This document shows positions 1 through 8,590 of a DNA stretch of 64,000 bases, one piece after another. The stretch's first letter is position 1, and each line of letters starts with the position of its first letter. The notes below the pieces were generated by a model. That model was not told the DNA's origin, did not search any database, and saw only the letters and a program-made list of their open reading frames with translations. The position numbers were made by a program, and so were the translations under genes. This DNA is from Chersky-806 sp038252255. Its GTDB lineage: Bacteria > Actinomycetota > Acidimicrobiia > IMCC26256 > JAENVU01. The stretch spans positions 1 through 64,000 of the forward strand of contig JBBSAM010000014.1 of NCBI GenBank assembly GCA_038252255.1, given 5' to 3'.

Positions 1-2
1 GG

Positions 3-110
3 CGCATCGACTACAACACCCGACGGCCGCACTCCAGCCTCGGCATGTTCACCCCAGCCGCGTACGCTGCGCGCTGGACCAATCTCCAACCCGAACCAGC
101 ACTCTCATAG
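3..110 (+). CDS. IS3-family transposase, C-terminal end (cut by window edge)
   Basis: An open frame entering from the left edge encodes 35 residues ending in TAG. It contains YNTRRPHSSLG followed by TPAAY, the hallmark tail of IS3/IS150-type DDE transposases (integrase core, YNxxRPHxxLG). Only the C-terminus lies in the window, so the catalytic residues cannot be judged. The insertion sequence must extend leftwards. It is a different element from the transposase remnant near 37 kb, which carries a different, N-terminal part of a transposase. Confidence 0.8.
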   Translation, partial: RIDYNTRRPHSSLGMFTPAAYAARWTNLQPEPALS

Positions 111-115
111 CGAGC

Positions 116-134
116 GGACCACCAATCGGGGTCA
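116..134 (+). repeat. Probable right terminal end of the IS3 element
   Basis: The 19 bases ggaccaccaatcggggtca lie 6 bp after the transposase stop. Reversed they begin TGACCCCGATTGG, matching the TGACCCC-type ends common in IS3 elements. The left end is outside the window, so pairing cannot be checked. Confidence 0.35.
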
Positions 135-266
135 GGCCACCGCTGCGGGTCTTGGGACGGTGCCGACCCACACCGATTCGACGGCAACCACGATGGGATT
201 GGCTGCGAGGGCTGACGAACTGCCCCCGGCTTCGACCGCGTCGAGACCGAGTGTGCGACGCCGGCA

Positions 267-770
267 CTATCCGGCAGTAGCGGGCCCGCGGCGACGGATC
301 ACAAGCACGGGACACGGGCTGTGGTGCACCACATAGCTGCCGACCGACCCGAGCAACACGTCGGCCAGTGCCCCGTGTCCATGGGAACCGACGACGATCA
401 TCGCCGCGCCTTCTTCTGCAGCGAACGAGCAGAGCCGGGCACCGACCGACTCGTCGGACCGCTCCACGATCCGTTGCTGGATCGGCCGCGGGCCGAACGA
501 ACGGGCCGATCTCGCGAGGGCACCCTCGCTGTCGACCATCGACTTGCGGTACTCCTCTTGCGCGTCGTGCTCGGTGATTATCGGACCTTCGAAGCCTCCG
601 GCGTCGGCCATCGGATCCTGGATCGCGTCGACCACGATGACGAGCGACAACTCGGCGTCCGCAGGAACGAGGCCAGCTGCCTCGTGCGCGGCCAGCAGCG
701 AGGCATCGGAACCGTCGGTCGCGACGACCACCCGCAACGGGCCGGCAGCCCTCGCCTCGTCCTCGCTCAT
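267..770 (-). CDS. Universal stress protein (UspA family)
   Basis: A 167-residue single Usp domain. The N-terminal strand RVVVATDGSDAS carries the conserved nucleotide-contacting Asp. The C-terminal GSHGHGALADVLLGS fits the ATP-binding signature G-x2-G-x9-G-S exactly, so this is probably an ATP-binding Usp. Such proteins are induced by hypoxia and stationary phase in actinobacteria. It faces away from the hydrogenase-like operon that starts at 1142, and a DosR-like palindrome variant (857-871) lies about 90 bp upstream of its start. The physiological role is inferred from the family and context. Confidence 0.93.
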   Translation of the reverse strand: MSEDEARAAGPLRVVVATDGSDASLLAAHEAAGLVPADAELSLVIVVDAIQDPMADAGGFEGPIITEHDAQEEYRKSMVDSEGALARSARSFGPRPIQQRIVERSDESVGARLCSFAAEEGAAMIVVGSHGHGALADVLLGSVGSYVVHHSPCPVLVIRRRGPATAG

Positions 771-856
771 CGCCTCACTCCTTCCGCGACGCCTCGGGAG
801 CTCGCCGTCAGGCTATGTCACCGTCGTCACGGTCGCGCACGAGCCTCGTATCGGCA

Positions 857-871
857 AGGGCCGATGGTCAC
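857..871 (-). promoter_or_regulatory. DosR/DevR-like palindrome variant upstream of the Usp gene
   Basis: AGGGCCGATGGTCAC matches 12 of 15 positions of the exact repeat AGGGCCGAAGGTCCT found three times elsewhere in this window. It sits 87 bp upstream of the stress-protein start. Usp genes are classic DosR targets in mycobacteria; binding here is inference. Confidence 0.4.
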
Positions 872-1070
872 TCGGAACGGGACCCGGTCGAGTCGGCCAC
901 CTGCCCGATGGTCGCCGCATCCGCGAGTCTCTTCAAAGTCGACGCGTGTAACGCCCGCACTCGGGTAGGTGTCGTCCGCGGCGCTGGTCGCGCTGAACAC
1001 GGCGACGAGGCTGTAGGCCGCGCTGGGTTGAGGCATGGGCGCTTCTGGTTCAGATAGCTGCTCCGATAGA

Positions 1071-1110
1071 GTTGCTACTTGACAAATATATAAGACGATA
1101 GAATAGTCAT
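1071..1110 (+). promoter_or_regulatory. AT-rich promoter/operator region before the ArsR gene
   Basis: This is a conspicuous AT-rich island in GC-rich surroundings. It contains TTGACA (1079-1084), then aatatataag and TAGAAT (1099-1104). The TTGACA-TAGAAT spacing is only 14 bp, so the exact -10 is uncertain. ATATAT-type dyads are typical ArsR/SmtB operator material, so autoregulation of the downstream operon is plausible. Confidence 0.5.
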
Positions 1111-1141
1111 CCCTCGCTCCCTCTCGCTCGTGAGGCATTTC

Positions 1142-1465
1142 GTGACGGAACCGATTCAGCAGGTCAAGGCCGATTTCTTCAAGGCGCTTGCGCATCCGGC
1201 GCGAATCCGTGTCTTGGAGCTGCTCATCGACGGCGAGCGATCCGTCGGAGATCTGGCGGAGGAGGTGGGCCTCGAGAGCTCGCATCTCTCTCAGCAGCTC
1301 GGGGTGCTCCGGCGCGCCAATCTCGTTCGGACGCGCAAGGAAGGTTCGACGGTGATCTATTCGCTCGCCGACCGGCGCCTGGCCAAGGTGCTCCAGCTCT
1401 CCAGAGAGATCCTGTTGACCTACCTCACCGACACCGCGGACCTCTTTTCAGAAACCCATCGATGA
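1142..1465 (+). CDS. ArsR-family winged-helix regulator (Rv0081-like)
   Basis: A 107-residue helix-turn-helix protein. It begins MTEPIQQVKADFFKALAHPAR, with an ArsR HTH around VGDLAEEVGLESSHLSQQLGV and a wing at RTRKEGSTVIYSL. No CxC metal-binding motif is seen in the recognition helix, so it is probably not a classical arsenic sensor. The GTG at 1142 is preferred because a GAGG lies 6 bp upstream; a GTG at 1130 would add four residues without a ribosome site. Its stop overlaps the next start by ATGA, so it is the first gene of the hydrogenase-like operon. M. tuberculosis Rv0081, an ArsR protein, occupies the same place before Rv0082-Rv0087. Confidence 0.88.
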   Translation: MTEPIQQVKADFFKALAHPARIRVLELLIDGERSVGDLAEEVGLESSHLSQQLGVLRRANLVRTRKEGSTVIYSLADRRLAKVLQLSREILLTYLTDTADLFSETHR

Positions 1466-1953
1466 TTGGCTTGGTCCGCAAGATGCGCCAGATCGGGCGC
1501 ATCGCCGAGGAGGCACCTTCGCGTGACCCGAGTCACGCCCCGCAGCCTGCCGCCGCCGCGACGCTCGGCGGTTCGCTCCAGATCCGGGCGGTCGACGCGG
1601 GATCGTGCAATGGCTGCGAGCTGGAGATCGCGTCTGCGTTCGGGCCCACCTATGACGTCGAGCGGTACGGCGCCCGGCTGGTGGCGTCTCCTCGTCACGC
1701 TGACGCGCTCCTCGTGACCGGGCCGGTGACCCACAACATGGTCGAGCCGTTGCGCAAGACCTACGAGGCGACCCCGGTCCCCAATCTGGTGATCGCGCTG
1801 GGCGACTGCGCGTGTGACTGTGGGGTGTTCCGCGATGGCTATGGGGTTGCGGGCCCGGTCGCTGACTTCGTACCCGTGGACATCGAGGTACGAGGCTGCC
1901 CGCCGGCACCGGAGGCGATCGTCGCAGCGCTGCGGGGCCTCACCGGCCGTTGA
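1462..1953 (+). CDS. NuoB/HyfI-like [4Fe-4S] small subunit of a hydrogenase-4-like complex
   Basis: A 163-residue homologue of complex I subunit NuoB and group 4 hydrogenase small subunits. These carry the proximal [4Fe-4S] cluster next to the large subunit. Candidate ligands are C49 and C52 (CNGC), C116 (GDC) and C146 (RGCPP); two extra cysteines, C118 and C120, sit beside C116. The cluster site therefore looks intact even though the partner large subunit has lost its NiFe ligands. It overlaps the ArsR stop (ATGA) and the next start (TTGA), so the genes are translationally coupled. It corresponds by order to Rv0082. Confidence 0.88.
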   Translation: MIGLVRKMRQIGRIAEEAPSRDPSHAPQPAAAATLGGSLQIRAVDAGSCNGCELEIASAFGPTYDVERYGARLVASPRHADALLVTGPVTHNMVEPLRKTYEATPVPNLVIALGDCACDCGVFRDGYGVAGPVADFVPVDIEVRGCPPAPEAIVAALRGLTGR

Positions 1954-3968
1954 GCGGTCCGGCCGGAGCGCTTGTCGCCGCGTGCCTGTGTGGCTTGGCG
2001 GCATCCGCATCGGCACTCATCGTCTCGCAGTCTCTACGGGTCCGGGTCGTGGGCGCCTGGAGCGTCGCGATGGGTGTTGCGGGCATCGGCGCCGCGCTGG
2101 GCGTGCTCGGCTCGGGGAAGGCGATCGTCGCCGAGTTCCCGAAGCTGCTGCCGTTCGCGGGCATCACGATTCGCCTCGATCCCCTCGGCGCCTGGTTCAC
2201 GCTGACCGCCGGCGTGATCGTGGTCGCCGCGTCGCTGTACGGGATCGGCTACGCCGACCATGCGCTGCGCACCCGGGCGATCCAGGCGATCTTTCCGCTC
2301 TTCTGTCTCAGCTTGCTGCTGGTGCCCGCCGCGTCGAGCGTCTCGACCTTCCTGGTCTTCTGGGAGCTGATGGCGCTCACGTCGTTGCTGCTCGTCGCGA
2401 CGGAACACCGCGAGCGAGCCAGCGCGAGATCGGCCGCGGTGTGGTACGGGGTGATGACCCATCTCGGGTTCGTGGCGATCCTCGTCGCGCTCGCGCTGCT
2501 CGCGGGACAGGTGGGCGGCGAATCGTTTGCCGCGATGCGCGCCGGAGCGGCCGACGTGCCCGCGGGATGGCGGTCGGTCGTGTTTCTGCTCGCGCTCATC
2601 GGGTTCGGCTCGAAGGCCGGCATCGTGCCACTGCACGTCTGGCTTCCCCGAGCCCACCCGGAGGCCCCGAGCCACGTCTCGGCACTCATGTCCGGCGTCA
2701 TGGTCACGCTCGGTGTGTACGGGATCATGCGGGTCGGTCTCGACATCCTCGGTGGCGGCCCCCGCTGGTGGGGTTTCGTCGTGCTGGCGCTCGGCGCGGC
2801 CTCGGCGCTGTTCGGGATCCTGCACGCGCTCGTCGCGAGTGACCTCAAGGTGCTCCTCGCGTACTCGACCACCGAGAACATGGGCCTGATCCTCATCGGC
2901 GTCGGCGCAGCGATGCTGCTGGGCGCGCAACACGCGACCCCGCTGGTCGGGGTCCTGCTCGCGGCGTCACTGCTGCTGGTGCTCAACCACGCGCTGTTCA
3001 AGGGGCTGCTCTTCTTGGGCGCAGGTTCGGTGTTGCGAGCCACCGGGACCCGGAACCTCGACGAGCTCGGCGGGCTGGTGCGTCGCCTCCCGGTGACGGG
3101 TGCGTTGTTCGGCGTCGGGGCGCTGGCCATCGTGGCGTTGCCACCTCTCAATGGCTTCGTCAGCGAATGGATGCTCTTCCAGGGGCTCGTCGCCGGCGGC
3201 GGGAGTCACGTCGCCTCGGCCGCGGTGACCATGCCCTTGGCCGTCGGTGTCGTCGCGTTGACGGCGGGTCTCGCGGCGGCGACCTTCGTCAAGGCGTTCG
3301 GCACGGGGTTCCTCGCACTCCCAAGATCACCTGGGGCTGCTGAGGCGCGGGAGTCGCCGGGGACGATGCTCACCGCGATGGGTCTCCTCGCACTCGGCTG
3401 CGCCGCGCTTGGCGTGGCTCCGAGCCTGTTGAGCAACCAGCTCGATCGCGCGGTACGAGCGACGGGTACCGGGTTGCTCCACCGACCGGTCAGTGTCGAG
3501 CGCGGTGTGCTGCATCTCGGAGGCGTTCGCGGGGTCATCTCCCCGACGCTCATCGCGCTGCTGCTCGCCGGGGGAGTGGTCGCCGTGCTGGCCGTCATGC
3601 GGTTGACGATCGCGGCTCGCGACCGGCGACGCGCCGAGAACTGGGGGTGCGGGCGGGCGCTGCAGACCGCGCGCATGGAGTACACGGCCAGCTCCTTTGC
3701 CGAGCCCCTGCAACGGGTGTTCGACGACGTTCTCCGACCGGACCTCGACATCGACGTCACCCACGCCGACGAGTCGCGCTGGTACGAGCGCACCATCCGG
3801 CTCCGCGCCGGGGTCCGCGACGGCATCGAGGACCACGTCTACCAGCCGGTGCTCCGCGCGTACCGGGCGTGGGGCGAGCGGGCCCGGGCGGTCCAGAACG
3901 GCAGCGTCCACCGCTACCTCGCCTACGCGTTCGTGGCGCTCGTCGTCGGACTACTGGTCGCGCGATGA
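1950..3968 (+). CDS. HyfB/HycC-like antiporter-type membrane subunit
   Basis: A 672-residue polytopic protein of the Mrp/NuoL-NuoM-NuoN proton-translocating family (proton_antipo_M). Conserved features are FWELMALTSLLLVA (the essential TM5 glutamate), a region around GSKAGIVPLHVWLPRAHPEA (transport helix with Lys and His), and LAYSTTENMGLI. The C-terminus (about 560-672) carries the extension typical of HyfB, with NWGCGR and a final TM helix. It starts at TTG 1950, overlapping the previous stop. The expected role is H+ or Na+ movement coupled to electron transfer in the membrane complex. It is comparable to Rv0083. Confidence 0.9.
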   Translation: MSGPAGALVAACLCGLAASASALIVSQSLRVRVVGAWSVAMGVAGIGAALGVLGSGKAIVAEFPKLLPFAGITIRLDPLGAWFTLTAGVIVVAASLYGIGYADHALRTRAIQAIFPLFCLSLLLVPAASSVSTFLVFWELMALTSLLLVATEHRERASARSAAVWYGVMTHLGFVAILVALALLAGQVGGESFAAMRAGAADVPAGWRSVVFLLALIGFGSKAGIVPLHVWLPRAHPEAPSHVSALMSGVMVTLGVYGIMRVGLDILGGGPRWWGFVVLALGAASALFGILHALVASDLKVLLAYSTTENMGLILIGVGAAMLLGAQHATPLVGVLLAASLLLVLNHALFKGLLFLGAGSVLRATGTRNLDELGGLVRRLPVTGALFGVGALAIVALPPLNGFVSEWMLFQGLVAGGGSHVASAAVTMPLAVGVVALTAGLAAATFVKAFGTGFLALPRSPGAAEARESPGTMLTAMGLLALGCAALGVAPSLLSNQLDRAVRATGTGLLHRPVSVERGVLHLGGVRGVISPTLIALLLAGGVVAVLAVMRLTIAARDRRRAENWGCGRALQTARMEYTASSFAEPLQRVFDDVLRPDLDIDVTHADESRWYERTIRLRAGVRDGIEDHVYQPVLRAYRAWGERARAVQNGSVHRYLAYAFVALVVGLLVAR

Positions 3969-4921
3969 ATGCGGGACGGATCGGCGCCGTGGTCATCCAG
4001 ATCGTGTTCGTCGTCGGGGCGGCACCGCTGCTCGCGGGGTTGATCCGCCAGGTTCGGGCGCGCCTCGAAGGTCGCGTCGGTCCTCCCATCGTCCAGCCCT
4101 GGCGCGACCTCCGGAAGCTGTGGCGCAAGGAGCGGATCGCGCCGGAGCACACCAGCTGGGTCTTCCTCGCCGCGCCGCTCGTACTCGTCGCGTCGTCCGT
4201 GGTCATCGCGATGATCGTGCCACTCGTGACCGTGGCCTCACCGCTCGATCAAGTGGGTGACCTCTTCGCCGTCGTGTCCCTGCTGCTGTTGGGCACCGTG
4301 TTCCTCGCCCTGGCCGGGCTCGACCCCGGCACCGCGTTCGGTGGGATGGGCGCAAGTCGCGAGATGACGGTCGCAGCGCTCGCGGAACCGACCCTGCTCC
4401 TGGCGGTCACGGCACTGGCCGCCCGGGCGGGATCGACCAACCTCGCGGCGATCGTCAACGCCGCGCTCGACCGGCCGAGCGTCGTGCTCTCGGCCCAGGG
4501 TGTCCTCGCACTCGTGGCGCTCGGGATCGTCACGCTCGCCGAATGCGCCCGCCTGCCGGTCGACAACCCGAGCACCCACCTCGAGCTCACGATGATTCAC
4601 GAGGCGATGGTGCTCGAGTACGCGGGCCCCGACCTCGCGCTCGTCGAACTGGCCGCGTCGATGCGGCTGCTCCTGTTCGGCGCGCTCCTCGCGAACCTCT
4701 TCGCTCCCTGGGGCATCGCAACGGGAACCGGAGTTGTGGAGATGCTCGCGGGCACCGTAGTGCTCGGCGTGAAGCTCGTGCTGCTGGGCGCGTTCCTCGG
4801 CGTCTTCGAGGTCTTCGTCGCCAAGCTGCGCCTGTTTCGGGTTCCGGAGCTGCTCGCAGTGTCCTTCGTGGTCGCGCTCGTCGCAGTCACCGCGTCGGCG
4901 TTCCTCGGCGGTGGCCGGTGA
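3965..4921 (+). CDS. HyfC/HycD-like (NuoH-type) membrane subunit
   Basis: A 318-residue NuoH/HycD homologue that anchors the hydrophilic arm to the membrane arm. The motifs GPPIVQPWRDLRKLWRKE (first cytoplasmic loop) and LAECARLPVDNPSTHLELTM, with its conserved acidic and proline residues, are diagnostic. About eight hydrophobic helices are visible. ATG 3965 overlaps the HyfB stop by ATGA; a longer reading from 3647 is only an antisense-free extension through HyfB sequence. It matches Rv0084 (hycD) by position. Confidence 0.92.
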   Translation: MNAGRIGAVVIQIVFVVGAAPLLAGLIRQVRARLEGRVGPPIVQPWRDLRKLWRKERIAPEHTSWVFLAAPLVLVASSVVIAMIVPLVTVASPLDQVGDLFAVVSLLLLGTVFLALAGLDPGTAFGGMGASREMTVAALAEPTLLLAVTALAARAGSTNLAAIVNAALDRPSVVLSAQGVLALVALGIVTLAECARLPVDNPSTHLELTMIHEAMVLEYAGPDLALVELAASMRLLLFGALLANLFAPWGIATGTGVVEMLAGTVVLGVKLVLLGAFLGVFEVFVAKLRLFRVPELLAVSFVVALVAVTASAFLGGGR

Positions 4922-5577
4922 CCGACGCGATGTACTCGCAGCTGCTCGGCCTCGCCGGCGGGGTCGCGCTCGTCGCCGCAGTTCTCGCCCTCTGGCGAAG
5001 GAGCCTCTTGGCGATCGTACGGATCCTCGCCGTACAGGGTCTCGCGATCGCGGCGGTGGCGCTCCTGCTGGGTATCCACCACCACGAGGTGGCCGAGCTG
5101 ATCGTCGCGGCCGGCGTGATGGTGCTCAAGGTCGGGGTCATCCCCGCGGTGCTCAGCCGAGTCGTGCGCGACGCTCCGAACCAGCGCGACACACAACCGT
5201 CGATCAACACCGCGACCGCGCTCGTCGCGGCCGCGGTACTCACCGTGATCGCGTTCGGAGCGACGCGCGGACTCGTCGATCTCGCCCCGACACCCGAGAC
5301 CGAGCTGATCCCGGTTGGGTTCGCGATCGTGCTCGTTGCCTTCTTCGGGCTCGTGGCCCGACGCAATGCGTTGACCCAGCTCGTCGGGTTCCTGCTTCTT
5401 GAAAACGGGATCGCGCTCGTCGCGCTCGTGGCCACCGCCCGGGTCTCGCTCGTCGTCGAGCTCGGAGCGGCGCTCGACTTGCTCCTCGCCGTGCTCGTGC
5501 TCCAGGTCCTCACCAGCCGCATGCGTTCCAAGTTCGGTGCCCTGGACCTGGACCGTCTCACCGAGCTCTCCGACTGA
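4918..5577 (+). CDS. HyfE-like (NuoK-type) membrane subunit
   Basis: A 219-residue membrane protein, near the length of E. coli HyfE. It has the NuoK-like core around VLKVGVIPAVLSRVV and FLLLENGIALVA, the latter keeping the helix glutamate used in proton paths. About six helices are visible. The GTG at 4918 overlaps the HyfC stop (GTGA); ATG 4930 is an alternative. It corresponds to Rv0085 (hycP) in the mycobacterial locus. Confidence 0.87.
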   Translation: MTDAMYSQLLGLAGGVALVAAVLALWRRSLLAIVRILAVQGLAIAAVALLLGIHHHEVAELIVAAGVMVLKVGVIPAVLSRVVRDAPNQRDTQPSINTATALVAAAVLTVIAFGATRGLVDLAPTPETELIPVGFAIVLVAFFGLVARRNALTQLVGFLLLENGIALVALVATARVSLVVELGAALDLLLAVLVLQVLTSRMRSKFGALDLDRLTELSD

Positions 5578-7034
5578 TGCTCCTCGCCCTCGTGCTGCTC
5601 CCGATCCTTCCCGCGCTCGCGACCGCGGTGTTCGGTTGGCGCCCGTCAGTGGCCTGGTTCGCCGTCGCAGATGCAGCCTGCCTGCTCGCGGGGGGCATCT
5701 GGCTCGCCGTCGGCGTCGTGGACGGTGACACCGCCTCCTTCGGCAGTCACGTCCTGCGAGCCGATGCACTCAGCGCGTTCATGGTCCTCGTCATCGCAAC
5801 CGTCGCCCTCCTCGCGTCGTGGTCCGCGGTCGGCTACATCCGAACCGAGATCGCCGACGGCCACACCACAGCTGGCGCGGCCCGGTTGTTCGGTCTCCTC
5901 GTGCCGGCGTTCGTCGCCTCGATGGTGCTCGCGGTCCTCGCCGCCAACCTCGGGATCATGTGGGTCGCCATCGAGGCAACGACCATCGCGACGACGTTCC
6001 TCGTCGGTCACCATCGGAACCGTGCCTCGCTGGAGGCTTCGTGGAAGTACGTGATCATCGGATCGGTCGGGATCGTCCTCGCGTTTCTCGGGACCGTGCT
6101 GCTCTCGTACGCGACCCAACACGCCGGCCCCGGTGCTCACTCGACGCTGGATTGGGACGCCATGCGTGGGGTCGCGCGGCACCTGGACCCCGCCGTCATA
6201 CGCGTCGCCGCGGTGCTGCTGCTCTTGGGCTACGGCACCAAGATCGGTCTCGCGCCCATGCACACCTGGCTGCCCGATGCCCACAGCCAGGCCCCCGCGC
6301 CGGTCTCCGCGCTGATGTCCGGCGTGCTGCTCTCCGTGGCGTTCTACGCGCTGTTGCGGGTCAAGGTCATCGTCGACCTCGCCCTGGGCCCGACCTTTCT
6401 CCGGAACCTGCTCGTGGTCGCCGCGCTGCTCTCGCTCGTTGTCGCCGCCTCACTCCTGATCGCGCAACGCGACTACAAACGGCTGCTCGCGTATTCGAGC
6501 ATCGAGCACATGGGCCTGATCGCGCTCGCGGCGGCAATTGGCACCCCGCTCGCCATCGCCGCGCTGCTCTTGCACATCCTCGCTCATGCACTCGGCAAGA
6601 CCGTCGCGTTCCTGTGCTCCGGGGAGATCCTGCTCGCCGAGGGAACGACCCGAATCGCCGGGGTGCACGGACTTCTCGCGCGCCGCCCGCTGGTTGGAGG
6701 GTCATTCGGTCTTGCGCTCCTCGCCCTCCTGGGCTTCCCACCGTTCGGGCTCTTCGCCAGCGAGCTCGCGATCGCTCGCGCCGGGTTCTCGGCCGACATG
6801 GGCTGGGTCACCGCGGTCGCATTCTCACTCCTGCTCGTGGTCGTCGCCGCCGTGTTGGTGCATGCCCGCAGCATGCTGCTTGGCGAAGCGGACACCCCGA
6901 GCGTCAGGCCGAGGAGCGCTCCGGGAGCCGGCGTGCCCCTCGTTGCGGGCTTGGTCGCCCTCACCGCGCTTGGCATCACCATCTGGCCGATCGAGCGCCT
7001 CATCGGCGCCGCCGCCCAAGTGGTCGCCCAATGA
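5577..7034 (+). CDS. HyfF-like second antiporter-type subunit
   Basis: A 485-residue member of the NuoL/M/N family with about 14 helices. It shows MWVAIEATTIATTFLVGHHR (the TM5 glutamate), GTKIGLAPMHTWLPDAHSQA (transport helix Lys, with His and Asp) and LAYSSIEHMGLIALA. Two such subunits, HyfB and HyfF, in one operon are typical of Hyf and Ehr complexes rather than Hyc. Its start shares one base with the HyfE stop. It matches Rv0086 (hycQ) by order. Confidence 0.9.
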   Translation: MLLALVLLPILPALATAVFGWRPSVAWFAVADAACLLAGGIWLAVGVVDGDTASFGSHVLRADALSAFMVLVIATVALLASWSAVGYIRTEIADGHTTAGAARLFGLLVPAFVASMVLAVLAANLGIMWVAIEATTIATTFLVGHHRNRASLEASWKYVIIGSVGIVLAFLGTVLLSYATQHAGPGAHSTLDWDAMRGVARHLDPAVIRVAAVLLLLGYGTKIGLAPMHTWLPDAHSQAPAPVSALMSGVLLSVAFYALLRVKVIVDLALGPTFLRNLLVVAALLSLVVAASLLIAQRDYKRLLAYSSIEHMGLIALAAAIGTPLAIAALLLHILAHALGKTVAFLCSGEILLAEGTTRIAGVHGLLARRPLVGGSFGLALLALLGFPPFGLFASELAIARAGFSADMGWVTAVAFSLLLVVVAAVLVHARSMLLGEADTPSVRPRSAPGAGVPLVAGLVALTALGITIWPIERLIGAAAQVVAQ

Positions 7035-8557
7035 CTGATCGCCTAACACCCGCGTGGCTGGCTCACCCCAGACATCGGATGACGATCGAGCTGCAGCCAG
7101 AGGCACTCGAAGCGGAGTGCGAACGGCTGCTCGACAACGGGTACCGGCTCGCCATGATCGCCGGCCACGACAACGGACACGCGCTGCATGTCGTCTACCT
7201 GTTCACGTTGGCCGGAGTCGACCGGCGTGTCGAGCTGATCGTGGCCCCGGAGTACGAGCATCCCGAGCTTCCGAGCCTGGCGAGCTTGTCCTTTCCCGCC
7301 GGTCGCTTCGAACGCGAGCTCGCCGACCTCTTCGGGATCGAACCCGTCGGTCACCCGCTTCCCCGTCGCCTCGTCCATCACCAGCATTGGCCCGACGGCT
7401 GGCATCCCATGCGACAAGACGCCGGACCGACCCCGACACCCGACGAGAGCCGTGAGCCGTTCCCGTTCGTCACCGTCGAAGGTCCTGGGGTCTACGAGAT
7501 CCCGGTCGGGCCCGTGCATGCGGGCCTCATCGAGCCCGGTCACTTCCGCTTCTCGGTCGTCGGCGAGACCATCATCACGATGAAGGCTCGACTGTGGTTC
7601 GTCCACAAGGGCATCGAGAAGCTCTTCGAAGGCCGCGACCCGCGACACGGCATCGAGCTCTCAGAACGAGTCTCCGGGGACACTGCGATCGGACACAGCC
7701 TCGCCTATTGCCTCGCCGTCGAAGAAGCCCTCGGCGTCCAGGTGCCGGTCGTCGGACGATGGCTCCGCGCGCTGCTCCTGGAGCTCGAACGGCTCTACAA
7801 CCACGCCGCCGACATCGGCGCACTCGCCAACGACGTCGGCTACGGGATCATCAACGCCCATGCGCTCCGCATCCGCGAGCGTCTCCTACGCGTGAACCAG
7901 CGGGTCACCGGCCACCGGCTGCTCCGAGGTGCCATCGTGCTCGGCGGCGCGCACGTCCTCGACCTCCCCGAACCTGAAGAGCTCATCGAGATCGCTACCG
8001 ACCTCGCCGAGATCGCCTCGCTCGCGCTCGAGAACGCCACCGTGGTCGACCGATTCACCGGCACCTCGATACTGCCCACCCAGCCGGCGACGGCGCTGGG
8101 AACGCTCGGCTACGTCGCCCGCGCGTCAGCGGTCGACATCGACGCCCGCCGCGACCATCCCTTCGTCGATCTCAGCCCCGCCCTCAACGTCGTCGTCGAC
8201 GTCGACGGCGACGTCATGGCACGCTTCCGGGTCCGCCGCGACGAGTTCGCCAACTCAGTCGAGCTGATCCGATGGCTCCTCGGCCAACTCTCTGACCGCC
8301 ACGGCGAACCCGCGATCGCCTCCATACCAGCGGCGACCGATCCGAGCTCCGGCGTCGGGATCGTGGAAGCCTGGCGCGGCACCCTCGTCCACCGCGTCGA
8401 GATCAACCCCGGACCCGTCCTTGCCCGGGTCAAGATCGTCGACCCCTCATTCTTCAACTGGCCGGCGCTGCCCGTAGCCCTGAAGGACACCATCGTCCCC
8501 GACTTTCCGCTCACCAACAAGAGCTTCGGGCTCTCCTACGCCGGCAACGATCTCTAA
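7031..8557 (+). CDS. HyfG/HycE-like large subunit lacking the NiFe cysteines
   Basis: A 508-residue fusion of a NuoC-like N-terminal domain (about 1-150, with RFERELADLFGI) and a NuoD/hydrogenase large-subunit domain. In true group 4 hydrogenases the first nickel motif is ERVCGIC and the last is DPCxxC. Here the equivalent segments are ERVSGDTAIGHS (about 213-224) and DPSFFNWPAL (about 470). The whole protein has only two cysteines, neither at an active-site position, so NiFe catalysis is not expected. This resembles the hydrogenase-related (Ehr-type) complexes. ATG 7031 overlaps the HyfF stop. It corresponds to Rv0087. Confidence 0.9.
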   Translation: MTDRLTPAWLAHPRHRMTIELQPEALEAECERLLDNGYRLAMIAGHDNGHALHVVYLFTLAGVDRRVELIVAPEYEHPELPSLASLSFPAGRFERELADLFGIEPVGHPLPRRLVHHQHWPDGWHPMRQDAGPTPTPDESREPFPFVTVEGPGVYEIPVGPVHAGLIEPGHFRFSVVGETIITMKARLWFVHKGIEKLFEGRDPRHGIELSERVSGDTAIGHSLAYCLAVEEALGVQVPVVGRWLRALLLELERLYNHAADIGALANDVGYGIINAHALRIRERLLRVNQRVTGHRLLRGAIVLGGAHVLDLPEPEELIEIATDLAEIASLALENATVVDRFTGTSILPTQPATALGTLGYVARASAVDIDARRDHPFVDLSPALNVVVDVDGDVMARFRVRRDEFANSVELIRWLLGQLSDRHGEPAIASIPAATDPSSGVGIVEAWRGTLVHRVEINPGPVLARVKIVDPSFFNWPALPVALKDTIVPDFPLTNKSFGLSYAGNDL

Positions 8558-8566
8558 CCGTTCGCA

Positions 8567-8590
8567 GGTCCGCGTGAACCGTTGCGGACC
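8567..8590 (+). terminator. Hairpin just after the hydrogenase-like operon
   Basis: A 7-bp stem, ggtccgc (8567-8573) and gcggacc (8584-8590), with a 10-base loop lies 10 bp after the last stop. No T-run follows, so it is at best a weak or factor-assisted terminator. Confidence 0.4.

Noticed and set aside
5819..7030. Open frame extending upstream of the large-subunit gene through HyfF
   Set aside because: It is a high-GC shadow frame of HyfF; the family start MTDRLTPAW at 7031 overlaps the HyfF stop and gives a normal-length protein.
7031..8557. Functional [NiFe] hydrogenase or formate hydrogenlyase
   Set aside because: No nickel-binding cysteine is present in the large subunit and no formate dehydrogenase gene is adjacent.
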